A stretch of DNA of 64,000 nt, from positions 26,026,335 through 26,090,334 of the forward strand of contig NC_088788.1 of the NCBI RefSeq assembly GCF_949628265.1, written 5' to 3'. This DNA comes from Cloeon dipterum. Taxonomy: Eukaryota; Arthropoda; Insecta; Ephemeroptera; Baetidae. This document shows positions 25,601 through 36,469 of the stretch, piece by piece. The notes beneath the pieces are model-generated. The model was not told the DNA's origin. It saw only the letters and a list, made by a program, of their open reading frames with translations, and ran no database searches. Position 1 is the first letter of the stretch, and every line of letters begins with the position of its first letter. The position numbers were made by a program, and so were the translations under genes.

Positions 25601-25702
25601 TTTGAGTTCATTGGCCGGCGCATTTTTAAATGTCAAATGTTTGATTGGTGTTGCAGAACTGTCGATGGCAAGGACAAGAAAAAGAAGAAAGGTCTTTTCT
25701 GA
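19650..25702 (+). CDS. pnut: septin 7 / peanut
   Basis: GTP-binding filament protein of septin hetero-oligomers, acting at the cell cortex and in cytokinesis. Exons: 19650-19658, 21709-21953, 22802-22959, 23020-23227, 23770-24067, 24126-24321, 24556-24721, 25021-25156, 25216-25379, 25657-25702; 541 residues with this start. The start lies in a good Kozak context, and the first exon encodes only MSR. Exon 2 is Pro- and Ala-rich. The septin core follows: [24 protein letters not shown]-loop GESGLGKS, switch [13 protein letters not shown], and the septin unique element around [15 protein letters not shown]-terminal coiled coil ([17 protein letters not shown] onward) ends in KKKKKGLF, as in fly peanut. 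A proline-rich insertion sits after NHESRVTR. Alternative first and internal exons are suspected (separate entries). Confidence 0.95.
21130..21177 (+). CDS. pnut: candidate alternative first exon of septin 7
   Basis: A GC-rich stretch (about 20850-21180) ends in an ATG at 21130 followed by 16 codons and a GTGAGA donor after 21177. The phase is 0, matching septin exon 2 (21709), so it would encode an alternative N terminus, [16 protein letters not shown]. The local GC richness and an Inr-like TCAGTC just upstream suggest a second promoter. Phase agreement alone has a one-in-three chance. Confidence 0.3.
24812..24847 (+). CDS. pnut: candidate cassette microexon of septin 7
   Basis: A 36-nt segment lies between a good acceptor (CTCTCTATCAG) and a strong donor (GTGAGT), in the intron between exons 24556-24721 and 25021-25156. 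Both flanks are phase 2, and inclusion keeps the frame open. Inclusion replaces V with [13 protein letters not shown] just before NPLAQMEEE, at the boundary of the G domain and the C-terminal coiled coil. It is followed by a long perfect inverted repeat. Confidence 0.45.
24869..24946. repeat. 12-bp perfect inverted repeat in a septin intron
   Basis: CAGAAAGGTTCC (24869-24880) and its exact complement GGAACCTTTCTG (24935-24946) are separated by 54 nt. The repeat begins 21 nt after the donor of the candidate microexon. In the pre-mRNA it would form a stable stem between the microexon and the next exon. Confidence 0.6.
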
Positions 25703-27869
25703 GTGTTAGACAGCTCGTAAAAATTGCGAGCCCCTCAACCTAAACAACATGATGCATAACAAAACCTACCACCAACCTCACTGTCTCTCAGTGGTGAACA
25801 ATGACTCTTGTATTATTATATTTCGTCACGAGTAACCGCAACTTGGCGCCTGAGTGAGAGCTATTTTGAGCTACCCTCGTCGAGCCAGCTATGAATTCAG
25901 GCCCTCTCCTCAGCTCAGTCTTTGTGCAATCATTCTAGCAAACGACATTCCGTGCCGTGGATCTTCCTTTTTTATTTAAATTAAATATTGCTCTCTAATT
26001 TTTAGGATTTCCTTTTATTTGCACTGTTTACAAAGCACAAGGATTTCAAGCGCTTTGCTCAAACATGTTTTGAACCAATTCGGGTCTTTGCATTTAAAAT
26101 TGATTTGCACTTATTTTGTACGCGAGTACTTAGCTGGTTGATAGTATAACACTAAATTTGCCGGGTGACTTCAATAACATCCCCATTTCCGAAACTCAAT
26201 GTGTTCTGACTTAAAAATTATAATATAATTTATGTTTGAACAAATTAATTCCAAATCCCTCTTCTGAGGATCAGTGCAGTTTGTCCTTCGGACCAGAAAA
26301 AATATTTTAATGATCATAATTGTGTATGATGAGTGACGATCAAAGGAAAAGAATTGTACTAAATAAACCAGCACAGCATTATGGGTCATATAAATTCCAT
26401 GCAGTTTCAAGGTGGGTTTCGATTTGGCGCGGGGCGTGTGATTTGCAGGCCACCTCACGCCGCAGTCGGTCTCAAATCGGATTGCTTGTCCGGTCTGCTA
26501 TCTGAAGCGTGCCTGTGTAAACGAATGCACCTACTGCTTACCGAGGAAGGAGTGAAATTTTCAAGTGTCCCAGGGACTCTTCCTCTGATTCCTAGTCTCC
26601 ACTCTGTGCCCACCTGCCATATGAAGTAATGTAATATTTACATAGTATTAATTATTACTGTGTGCGTGTGCACACGACTCTGAGAAGGTGGGTGCGAATC
26701 TTGAATCTGGCGCGACTCAATGTGCAGACCCTGCAGTGGATTGGCGAACTACCCTTTCCGCCGAATCGGAAACTGACCTTGCATTTCTTTGAGGCGAATG
26801 TTTGTGCCAATGTGTCGGTTATTCATGAATCTACTACATCCCGCTTTTGAACCTTTGAGCTGTCCGAAAGCAATTTTCTAAATACTAGTGGCTGCGTCGA
26901 ATTACATTTCACCTATATCATAATATCTCGCAGCAGTGTGTGTGTGGTTGCTCCTCACTTTAATTCTTCGCAAACATTTCGCATAAGCTCACACAACTTT
27001 GCAGCCAATCCAGAAATTCGGCACCATTTTCTCTCATCTCTCACTCGGTCGTCGCTCAGATGGCTCAATCGTTCATCAGCACACTATACATATAAGCATG
27101 TAAGAGTATCCCATTTTTTAACTATGTAAATAGGAACAAGAATGTTTTACTGTTTGCATTCTCAAGCAAAAGCGAAGTAATCATTTAATCGGTAGGTTAT
27201 AGCTTTCAAAATTATGTGTTACGAAAGAGACTTTCAAAATATACAAATATATTATATTCCTTGGCAATCTAAGGTGTAACGCAGATTTGATTTTTAAAGT
27301 TTGAATGCTCAGACTGAAACTGGAATTAGTTGAAAAACTGCTTTCTTAAAGAAAGACAGAAACAGGAGATTGAACTTCCAACAGAACCAATACAATGCCA
27401 ATCTCCAAGTCCAAAGTGTTGACATAGTCTCCACACGACCTAATCATAATTGACAGTAGCAGGATTTTTTTTTTAATTTGCTCTGCAGATGTTTTGGGAC
27501 ACTTGTTGCAATTTTTGCTGAATTATTTTGCCATCTCCCCCCGTCTTGAGTTCTGTTCGCTTTGTTCATTAGCTAGTTTTAATCCAAAGAAATTTGTATG
27601 TTAATCTTAAGTGCGTCTGGATAGGAAATTCTGTTTGGTCAGCATTATTTTATTCACACCGTTGGAACACATCTGTCAAAATTCTACTTCCCTGCCATTT
27701 GCTACTCTTTCTATTTTGATGTTCCTTTTTTAATTGTCTCTAATTTACCTAGTTTAACCTTTAGCTTGAAACAATACACTATAATAATTGACACGTAAAC
27801 GTATTTTATTTATATGAAACAAACAGCACCCGATCTCAGTACACAATCAGACAAAAAATGCAATTATTA
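25703..27869. other. gene-free stretch: 3' UTRs of septin and PIG-U
   Basis: Convergent region of 2.2 kb. A plus-strand AATAAA at 26362-26367 could end the septin transcript, and a minus-strand signal at 27805-27810 could end PIG-U. Short open frames on both strands are not recognisable. A brief GT repeat lies near 26935. Confidence 0.4.
27805..27810 (-). terminator. polyadenylation signal of PIG-U
   Basis: AATAAA on the minus strand about 60 nt beyond the PIG-U stop codon. Confidence 0.45.
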
Positions 27870-29586
27870 TTACTCCAGGACGAGTTTGGCTGGCTTTCCT
27901 TTCAGTTCTCGCTTTGTTCCGTTGACTAGTGTGAACTCTCGTTTGATGTACGCAAAGAGGATGTCTGTGATGAGGAAAATCTACAATCAAGCATATTAAC
28001 TTCAATCTTTCTAGTTCAATTGGATTCTTACTTGAGCTGTGGCAAAAGCCAGTGTAACTCCAAAGTAGAAGTTGGCGTTGCCAGACCGCATGTAGATCCA
28101 CAATTGCCACACAACCGGGCCAAGTCCACTTGAAAACAAAATGAAGCAGCAAACCACAAAGCCCTGCTGCATGTCTGCAAGGAAAAAATACAGTTTGTTC
28201 CTTCCTAAAAGAAAAATTGGTAGAATATTTACATGGAAGAAGATGCAGCCAAATCGGCAGCATTCCAAAGTAGAAGCCAAGGTCGCTGACTGAAGGGTAC
28301 GACCTGAAGACAGTAATCAGGGCGGCAAGGCTGAAGGCCAGCAGCATGGGCTCCTTACGAAGACGCAGTGCTAGTGGCGCCAAGTAGAGAAAACAGTTGA
28401 TTTGGAATGCACAGACGAAAAGGGCTCGGAAATGCTCAAACATTTCTGTGAAGAAGTACCAAAAAAGGCCAACGTTGGGTCGCAGATCTGGCACCAGGAT
28501 TCTGTAAGACACGACTCAGCCAAGCTACTTCCCTTTCTAATGATCAACTTACAAGAATTTATAAGTCGATGAGAGGAATGTCCAGCTGTCGGTGAAGACC
28601 ATTGATAGGTAGAGAAGCGAACCAAGGAAAACGCCAAAGGTGGTCACCATTATCAGGATAACGGGCCACGATTTCTTGATTTTCTTCAACTGTATGATAT
28701 ACATACAGGACGGAACGATGAAGACCATGGAATAAAAGGTCTGGTACGTGGCGACGGCTAGGGCAGCGCAGCAGAGGAACATCCAACCTGTTTTTATTTT
28801 AAAATTAGATCAACCAGTTGCAGTAGAAATTAACTCTTTTATTTGTTCACCTTTGCACATGGACAGCAGGGTAAGTGCCACGAAAAAGTTGTTCACCACC
28901 GTGGTTGTCTTTCCCACGCAGCTAAGAACGCTGAATGGATTAAAATTGAAGCAGAAAACCACGTAGAGCGGAACGCGCTGAACTTGTTCCTCGGTTAAAA
29001 TTATTCCATGCGAGTCTTCAGAGTACTTTTTCTTATTTTCCCTCTCTTTCGCCACCTAGGTAGTTAAGTAATTTATAAATTGTGATGTCTTAGGGCAAGA
29101 AAATGGAGCAGTACAGCTTGAGCAGAGTAGCTCGCAGCCACTGATTGCAGGCAAAGACAGGTGGCTGCGTCCATCAGGATGAAAAAGAGGTCCAGCAGAG
29201 GTTGCTTCAGAGTGAGGAGCCACGAATAGAAAAATAGTCCGAGAGGAGTCTCGTGGAAAAGGTCACCTTCATAGGGAGATATCCCATTTTTCATCAAGTG
29301 AACTCCCTCGGTGACTGTAAATACAATTTTCGAGTTACATATTATTATCATATGTATATATTTTTTAGTTTGTTTGTGATGAGGTACATAGTACATACAC
29401 ATAAAGATTGAAAAATACTACGCTACAACCGACAAGACTTGACTTAGTACCTCGCTTCCAGGAATTCAATGGTGTGGAAACTTCAACTCTTTCCTCGATA
29501 ACTCTTTGTAAACCCGAGTACCTCATTAACCAAAAGCGAATGAATGCACCACTGAGGTATATCAAGCACTTTTGACGGGCTGACAT
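27870..29586 (-). CDS. PIGU: PIG-U, GPI transamidase subunit
   Basis: Multi-spanning ER membrane subunit of the GPI transamidase, which attaches GPI anchors to proteins. Exons (minus): 29586-29451, 29314-29115, 29055-28851, 28787-28553, 28501-28233, 28174-28032, 27980-27870; 432 residues against 435 in human. Family signatures: IEERVEVSTPLNSWKR, EGVHLMKNGISPYEGDLFHETPLG split over several helices, FNPFSVLSCVGKTT, the highly conserved PDLRPNVGLFWYFFTEMFEHF, and WIYMRSGNANFYFGVTLAF. Many hydrophobic helices are evident. The introns are short, one of them 59 nt (29114-29056). All junctions agree in phase. The gene is divergent from diablo and convergent with septin. Confidence 0.95.
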
Positions 29587-30405
29587 TGTTCAGTGTGAAT
29601 TTATGATGAATTTTGAAAGGAATTTTATATAATTCTAAACTATGAGTTCATATTGTGCGAAAAACTCATGTATGTAAGTAGTGCAATTGAATATAAACAG
29701 TTTCGAATTTTATAAACTTGATCAACACAAAATAAGCCGGCTACGACTAGTACTAGTGGGCTGGGCTGGTTTCTGGCTGGTGTTTGTTGATGGAGACGCC
29801 CAATAAGAGAAGTTACCAGAGGAGTTAAATTTTAGAAAATATACTTAAATTTTTATTTGATTTAGCTGCAAATATGTTCTAGAAATATGTTAAAATTAAA
29901 ATTATTTTGAATAATTTACTGTTATTTAAATTCATTCACGCATTTTTAACAAAGTAGTATCTACTCTACTTTGCTAAATTTTGTGTCTCCCAGAGAAACA
30001 TCCAACGTCAGTTATGTCCAGTTATGTCTTATCTTCCCCTGTTCCCCTTTCATTTCCCCTTCATTGCATTGAGTAGACGAAAACAGTGCTTTCTCCGGCC
30101 ACCGCTGCGCGGTCAATCCTTGGTTTGTGACGTCATGCTATTATTCGATACTATTCAGCTGATGATTGTAAATAGAGCAACTTTCAAGTCAGCCGTGGCG
30201 ATTTAAACCCTTTTCCACCGACTAACCGTGCCCATTCAACTCAATTAGGCAAATTCAGCCGTAAAGGCAAGTAGACAAAGTAGATTAAATCACGCAAGAG
30301 CACTCCAAATTGACAGCAAACTTGCTTTTTCAGATTGACTCTGTTTGGGGGTGGGTGCTGCCCCCGTTGCGGCTGCAGGGGTCCTTTGGCCAAGGGGCGC
30401 AAGCC
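29587..30405. promoter_or_regulatory. divergent promoter region of PIG-U and diablo
   Basis: About 0.8 kb between two divergent starts. An acceptor (TTGCTTTTTCAG) at 30332 shows that the diablo coding exon is preceded by an intron. An untranslated first exon probably ends near 30260, where GTAAAG may be the donor. The rest is AT-rich with no recognised element. Confidence 0.4.
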
Positions 30406-33400
30406 ATGGGTGACCTGATGATGGGCGAGCGGCCGCCGTCGCCCGCACGGCTCGCCCACACGTCAGACAAACACCCGCGGGCCGTTCTGACAGAGCTGAA
30501 CGTGCTGCGACGACACCGCGAGTTGTGCGACGTCGTGCTCAATGTCGGCAATCGCAAGATCTTCGCCCACAGGGTCATCTTGAGTGCGTGCAGCCCTTAC
30601 TTTAGGGCTATGTTCACCAACGAGCTCGCCGAGTCTCGGCAGACGGAGATCGTGATCAGGGACATAGACGAAAACGCCATGGAATTGCTCATCGACTTTT
30701 GCTACACAGCACACATCCAGGTTAAGATAATGGCAAACAATACATGACAATTTCGTGCAGATTTAAATCGTGTATTAATGACTGTTGAAATTTGGCACAG
30801 AACATACCTTAGTTTATTAAATCCAAAAATTGTTGCACAGGTGGAGGAGAACAACGTGCAGACCCTTTTGCCGGCCGCATGTCTGTTGCAGTTGGCTGAG
30901 ATCCAGGATATTTGCTGTGAGTTCCTTAAGCGGCAGCTTGACCCATCCAACTGCCTGGGCATTAGAGCGTTCGCTGACACGCACTCATGCCGCGAGTTGC
31001 TGCGCATCGCTGACAAGTTTACTCAACACAACTTCACTGAGGTGATGGAGAGCGAGGAATTCTTGCTCCTGCCTGTCTCGCAACTTGTCGACATCATCTC
31101 CAGTGATGAGCTCAATGTGCGCACAGAGGAGCAGGTCTTCAGCGCGGTCATGGCCTGGCTCAAGTTCAATGTTGCTGAGAGGCGGCAGCATTTGCCACAA
31201 GTAAGTGTGACACCAAATGAGAGAGAACTCCCCCTGAAACGTTAAAAAAGGTTTAATATAGTTTATTCCTAAAGTGGAGAATATTTCAAAATAAACCTAA
31301 GGATTTCATAGCTTCTATTAGAAAGATTCATAAACCTATTTAAAAGAAATCAAGGTTATTTTTCAATGGTGTTGGTGAATGAAAAACCATTGCTTTGTTA
31401 CAGGTACTTCAACATGTCCGTCTGCCTCTTCTAAGTCCCAAATTCCTCGTTGGAACAGTCGGCTCAGATCTGCTGGTGCGTTCTGACGAGGCCTGCCGTG
31501 ATCTCGTAGATGAGGCCAAGAACTACCTACTCTTGCCCCAGGAGAGGCCTCTGATGCAAGGACCCCGAACCAGGCCTAGAAAACCCACAAGGCGGGGCGA
31601 AGTTCTGTTTGCTGGTAATGCATTATGCAATCTCCACTCTGCAGTTTTTAACTGATCCATCCCTAGTCGGTGGTTGGTGCAGCGGTGACGCTATCGCATC
31701 GGTAGAGAGATTCGACCCTCAGAGTGGCGAGTGGAAAATGGTGGCGCCGATGAGTAAGCGGCGGTGTGGTGTTGGGGTTGCTGTGCTCAACGACCTCCTT
31801 TACTCGGTTGGAGGCCATGATGGCCAATCATATTTAAACTCAATTGAGAGGTAATTATTTAATCAACCCAGGGTCGAATTAATCACCTGCATGAAATCTA
31901 GCATCGTTGGTTTGCTCTTGTGAAACTAAAACATTCCTTTAAAGCTTTTTATTTTTACATTAGTATTGTTTGAAGTGCCTCCTCTCTCATTGTTTTCCAA
32001 TTTGAATTGAACTATTCTTACGTTTTTGCGGTTTGTGCCACTTATTTAACAGAATTTAATGATCTTATATAAATTTCCAGGTACGACCCTCAAACAAACC
32101 AGTGGTCATGCGATGTGGCTCCCACTACTTCATGCAGGACCAGCGTCGGGGTGGCAGTCCTTGAGGGTTTTCTCTACGCCGTGGGGGGTCAAGACGGAGT
32201 GCAGTGTCTGAACCACGTGGAGAGGTACGACCCCAAGGAGAACAAGTGGAGCAAGGTGGCGCCGATGACCACGAGGAGGCTCGGCGTTGCAGTGGCTGTG
32301 TTGGGAGGTTACCTCTATGCAATTGGTGGATCTGACGGGCAGTGCCCACTTAATACAGGTCTGCTGCGCCTCTTTTCTCCATCTTTTAATATAACATTTA
32401 TATCTGGTATTTTAATTTAAAAAAAAATCAAAACAATTATCAATTTAATTAACCATGAGCGCGTTTTCACAAAATTTTTGTATAAAATTATTTTTCTTTC
32501 ATTGCTTTTTTCTGCAAATGTTTTAATCTTCAAATTTACGACAGTTAAGTTATGCTTTCCTAACATTACCCACTCAAGACAAAATGATATCAAGTTTTTA
32601 AATGTTTGACCTGTCAATTGCAACTTCGTCAGGAGTAATCTAGCTGATTAATTATTTGAGAATTTCTCTTTTATTTGTATTACGTTGCAACCATCGCGTA
32701 CCCAGGCATTAATTCGGGCCGCAGGACATATAACTCCCCAGTAGTTACCCTCCCAGTGGAGCCGTGCCCTTTCAGGATTATATCTGACACCATCAACTTT
32801 AATTAGTTCCCATAGTTGGCAATGGAAGATTTAAAATTTACGCTAAAAGAAGTACTTCTCCAAACATAAGTGGAATTAAAATATTATTTATATTGAATTT
32901 ATTAATTTAGAAAATGAAATTTAATTGTGATAAATAAACGTTATGTGATTTTTTTTCAAATTATTTTATGTATCTATGATATGACAAGGCAGAATAAACA
33001 AGAATATAAAAAATATGCATTTTAGGCTAGCGGCTTAAGGTCGGATAGTTTCTTTAATTATCAGGGTAAAACAATTTTATTGTTTGTATTTAAAATTAAC
33101 TGTTTCCCTCAAAATTATCGACTCTTTTGCGAACTCTATTGAAATAATTGAAATGTAAATAAGAACGGATTATGCGAATCAAATTTTCTTCAGAATTAAT
33201 TACTTGACAAGAAAAGAATTTAAGCTCTGTGAAATATTGTTTCTCACCACTCACTCTGCCAAACTCGTGATAAGTTAAGTCTGCGGACGTCTCCCACACT
33301 ACTTGCCCGTTGTTAACGTGTGGAAAAATAACTCTCAAGTGATTTGAGGGAAATTTTGTCCACGGTTATATATTGACAAGCTGGTGCTCCGCCCGATGGA

Positions 33401-34307
33401 AAACATGGCTGAGGGTATGTGAGTGAGAAATAGTTTCACCACACTTTACAATGAACAAATAAAACATCCTTACGAAATGAAATTCAGCTGGTCAAGGATT
33501 AAGTGATTAAGTTTGGGATTTTCTTTTGTTACCCAAAAAGATTACTTGTGCAATACAAAATATTCTTAACACAAAGAGCAAAGAGCGTTAACCAATTTTG
33601 ATTGCAATCCTGTATAGGAAAAATAAGGAATTCACAGACCTATTATGGAGAAATAAACAGAATTGAATTGAATCAAGTTCCCATAAATTCAAATGATTAT
33701 CACTGTTAATTATTTTTCAATCTCAGAGTTCTAAATTTAAAATTATTTGTGCTTGCTGATTTCAGTTGAGAGGTATGATCCGCGGCAAAACAAGTGGACA
33801 GCCGTTTCGCCTATGTCAACCCGCAGAAAGCATCTTGGCTGCGCTGTGTTCAACAATTTGATCTACGCGGTGGGCGGACGCGACGACTGCATGGAGTTGT
33901 CAAGCGCTGAGCGCTACAATCCGCACACCAACACCTGGAGCCCAATTGTTGCGATGACCTCTCGGCGATCGGGCGTTGGCTTAGCGGTGGTCAACGGCCA
34001 GCTATACGCAGTAGGGGGCTTCGACGGAACGGCCTACCTCAAGACCATTGAGGTTTACGATCAGGAGCAGAACCAGTGGCGTCTCTGCGGCGCAATGAAT
34101 TACAGGAGGCTCGGTGGTGGCGTCGGAGTCATGAGGGCACCTCAAACTGCGGAGCAAATTCCTTTTTTCTGGTATGTTTTCGGTCCTTGTTCTAATTCTA
34201 ATTTTATAATTTTAATGATTTATGTAATAATCCATAGCGTATGAATTAAAAAATAATTAATTTTTTCAATTTATAGTGAGGCGAGAAGAGGGGCTGGAAA
34301 CAGTTGA
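30406..34307 (+). CDS. dbo: Kelch-like 20 / diablo, BTB-BACK-Kelch adaptor
   Basis: Substrate adaptor for Cullin-3 ubiquitin ligase. Exons: 30406-30720, 30841-31200, 31404-31614, 31667-31850, 32081-32358, 33766-34171, 34277-34307; 594 residues as modelled. The start MGDLMM matches fly diablo, although the frame is open upstream. The BTB domain (about residues 35-150) contains [20 protein letters not shown] and [18 protein letters not shown] follows ([30 protein letters not shown]). A linker [19 protein letters not shown] leads into six Kelch blades with GG and YxxxxxxW spacing. The residues up to VGVMRAPQT are nearly identical to fly. The last 20 residues or so, across the final junction (TG|GTATGT to TTTATAG|T), do not match any ending I recall, so the terminal exon is the weak part. 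Intron 3 is only 52 nt. Confidence 0.93.
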
Positions 34308-34896
34308 TTGCAAGCGCCCAAGACTGTCCCACCTCCTCCGATAACGATGATAGCGGAGACAAGGAGGAGGAATCGTCTTTTGGCATGGTGTTGTCTGGCG
34401 TAATCTTGGATTCCTGTTGTACATATGGTTTTAGATCGAGACTCTCTATTGATTTGGAAGTGTTGGAAAGAAAATAATTACTCATTCAAATTTTAACTGT
34501 GCTGAAGTCAGGTGATCTGACTATTCAAGGAGCTTTAGACTTGAAATTGATATTTATTTGGTAAGCTTCAGCTTGATATTTATCTGCTTTCCCTAAGTCC
34601 AAGTCCCTTTAAAGTTAGATCCAGTCAACGCCAAAGCACGCATTTTATTTTATTATTTCGCTTGGTTAAATGAATGGCACCAATAAATATATGCACAAGT
34701 TATACAAGAGAACAAGGTATATTATTTAAAAAAAACTTATGCTTACATTATGAAATACTGATCTTTATTACAATTAAGTATACTTCTAGTAGTGACGTGA
34801 CAACACTTATTATCTGTCGTATGAGTAAATGCACAACAAATAAATATTACAATGATACTGGCTTTATACATGATTTATATGGCAGTGCAAGAGAAT
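34308..34896. other. convergent 3' region between diablo and the EF-hand gene
   Basis: About 0.6 kb. AATAAA at 34682-34687 (plus) may end diablo, and a minus-strand AATAAA at 34764-34769 may end the EF-hand gene, so the two 3' UTRs may come close or overlap. No coding exon is seen. Confidence 0.4.
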
Positions 34897-36179
34897 TCAC
34901 AGTTCGTCAGAAAAAGTGTGCACTTTGTGCAGATGGTCCCCATAATCAGTGGCTTCGGACCCAACAAATATGTCATGGTGTTCAATGACTTCGTCGAAAC
35001 TGAGGAAGTCATCGTGGTCATCGTCAGCTGAGGCGAAAAGGTGCACCACTTCCTCCTCAGCTATTTCGCTAGATGACAATTTAGTTTCAAACAATGAGGT
35101 TGGAATCAGGGCTAAATGTCTTACTCGTCACTGGGCACAACCCACGCCAACAACTCAGCCTTATCGAGTTGACCATCCTTGTTTTTGTCATATTCCGAGT
35201 CAAACTTTTCCTTTTCTGATATTAACCATTCTTTTTCCTGGTTTGACGCTGCAGCGGTATATGAAATTAATTTTAGCATGTCAGAGCAGTAAAAATTTTC
35301 GCACCTCTTTCTCCAATAAACTCCTGGAAGGTGAGATGACCGTCTCTGTTGGTGTCCTTTTCAGAAAGGGTGTGATTCAGGATAATGTCGTGCATCTCAG
35401 GGTGTTCCTCTGGACTGCTGAACAAGGAAAACTCTTGTTTGTTCAAATAGCCATCTTTGTTTTTATCAGCGGCGTTGAAAAGCTCCCTGTCGTCTTGCAG
35501 CATCTAGAAAAGATTTATATGAGCCGAAGATAAAAAAGTGAGGTTGTATATCAACCTTAACATTTGGCTCATGCATCTGGATGTCCTCAACGACAGTGCC
35601 ACCGTAGGCATCTTCCAAATGTTCCTCCCAAGTGACTTTTCCGTCTCTATTTTCATCCACATCCTCAAACTTTTCCTCGGCCTCTTCCTCAGAAAGCAAC
35701 CTAAATCAATTTACAAATTATTACAATCAGACAAATAATTTTGTGTAAATTTAACCTGAATGATCTTAAAATCCAGGAATGCAACTCTTTCCTCTCTATT
35801 TGACCATCCTTGTTTCTGTCCATTTTAGTTAGGAGAATTCTTAACCTCCTCTTGGCTTCATCAGGAGGAAGAGTGTCAAACTCTTCAGCAGTTTTCACAC
35901 TTCCTGTAAATTAGACAAATTTATGATTGAAACGAAATAACAAAAAATGAAAAATTAAGAAGTTGTGAATCAAATTTAAATATTTTTTCAACCTAAAATG
36001 GCTTCATGATCGAATTCTCCGTGATGCCCTCCAACCTCATCGAAGTGTCCAGAATCCCTGGGGCTGTAGGCTCCATCTTCCTCCCTCTCGCCTCTCGAGT
36101 GGTGGCCGTGGTGGTGCACCGAGTGGGCAGCGGACAAGGTCACAAGGACGAGAACGAAACCCAACTCTCGGACGAGCAT
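34897..36179 (-). CDS. reticulocalbin/calumenin-family EF-hand protein of the secretory pathway
   Basis: Luminal calcium-binding protein of the CREC family. Exons (minus): 36179-35993, 35903-35756, 35700-35556, 35503-35305, 35248-35125, 35068-34897; 324 residues, the usual size. A signal peptide (MLVRELGFVLVLVTLSAAHS) is followed by a His-rich acidic stretch. Six EF-hand loops are visible in order: DRNKDGQIERKE, DENRDGKVTWEE, DKNKDGYLNKQE, DTNRDGHLTFQE, DKNKDGQLDKAE and DDDHDDFLSFDE; the last is the least canonical (Asp instead of Gly at position 6). The C terminus is SDEL, a variant of the HDEL/KDEL ER-retrieval signal. It could be orthologous to fly supercoiling factor, reticulocalbin or calumenin; I cannot separate these by eye. 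It is divergent from ZPR1. Confidence 0.9.
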
Positions 36180-36469
36180 CTTGAAGGGCTCTTCCGCACC
36201 CGCAAAATCACACAGATTTGTGATTGTGCGATCGTTTTTTGAGCATAAGCCTAAATGTAAACAAAACCGATTGGCGACTTGGCGACGGCCCCTTTTTTCA
36301 AATAATTACTCCCCAAGTTGATCATGAAGGTTACGCCCTTTTTGCTACGCCCCTCAACTCAACGTGGTGTGAATACTGTGACTTCGGCTTTGGGCTTTGC
36401 TTATATGCTTATTGTCAATTCAAAACCTGTTAAAAGCCTTTGTGATATCATTCCAATTTTTACACTATC
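36180..36469. promoter_or_regulatory. bidirectional promoter of the EF-hand gene and ZPR1
   Basis: Only 290 bp separate the divergent start codons, so both promoters must share it. An ACGTGG core at 36362-36367 resembles the XBP1/UPR element core, which would fit an ER-luminal gene; a match this short is weak. No TATA box is obvious. Confidence 0.5.
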
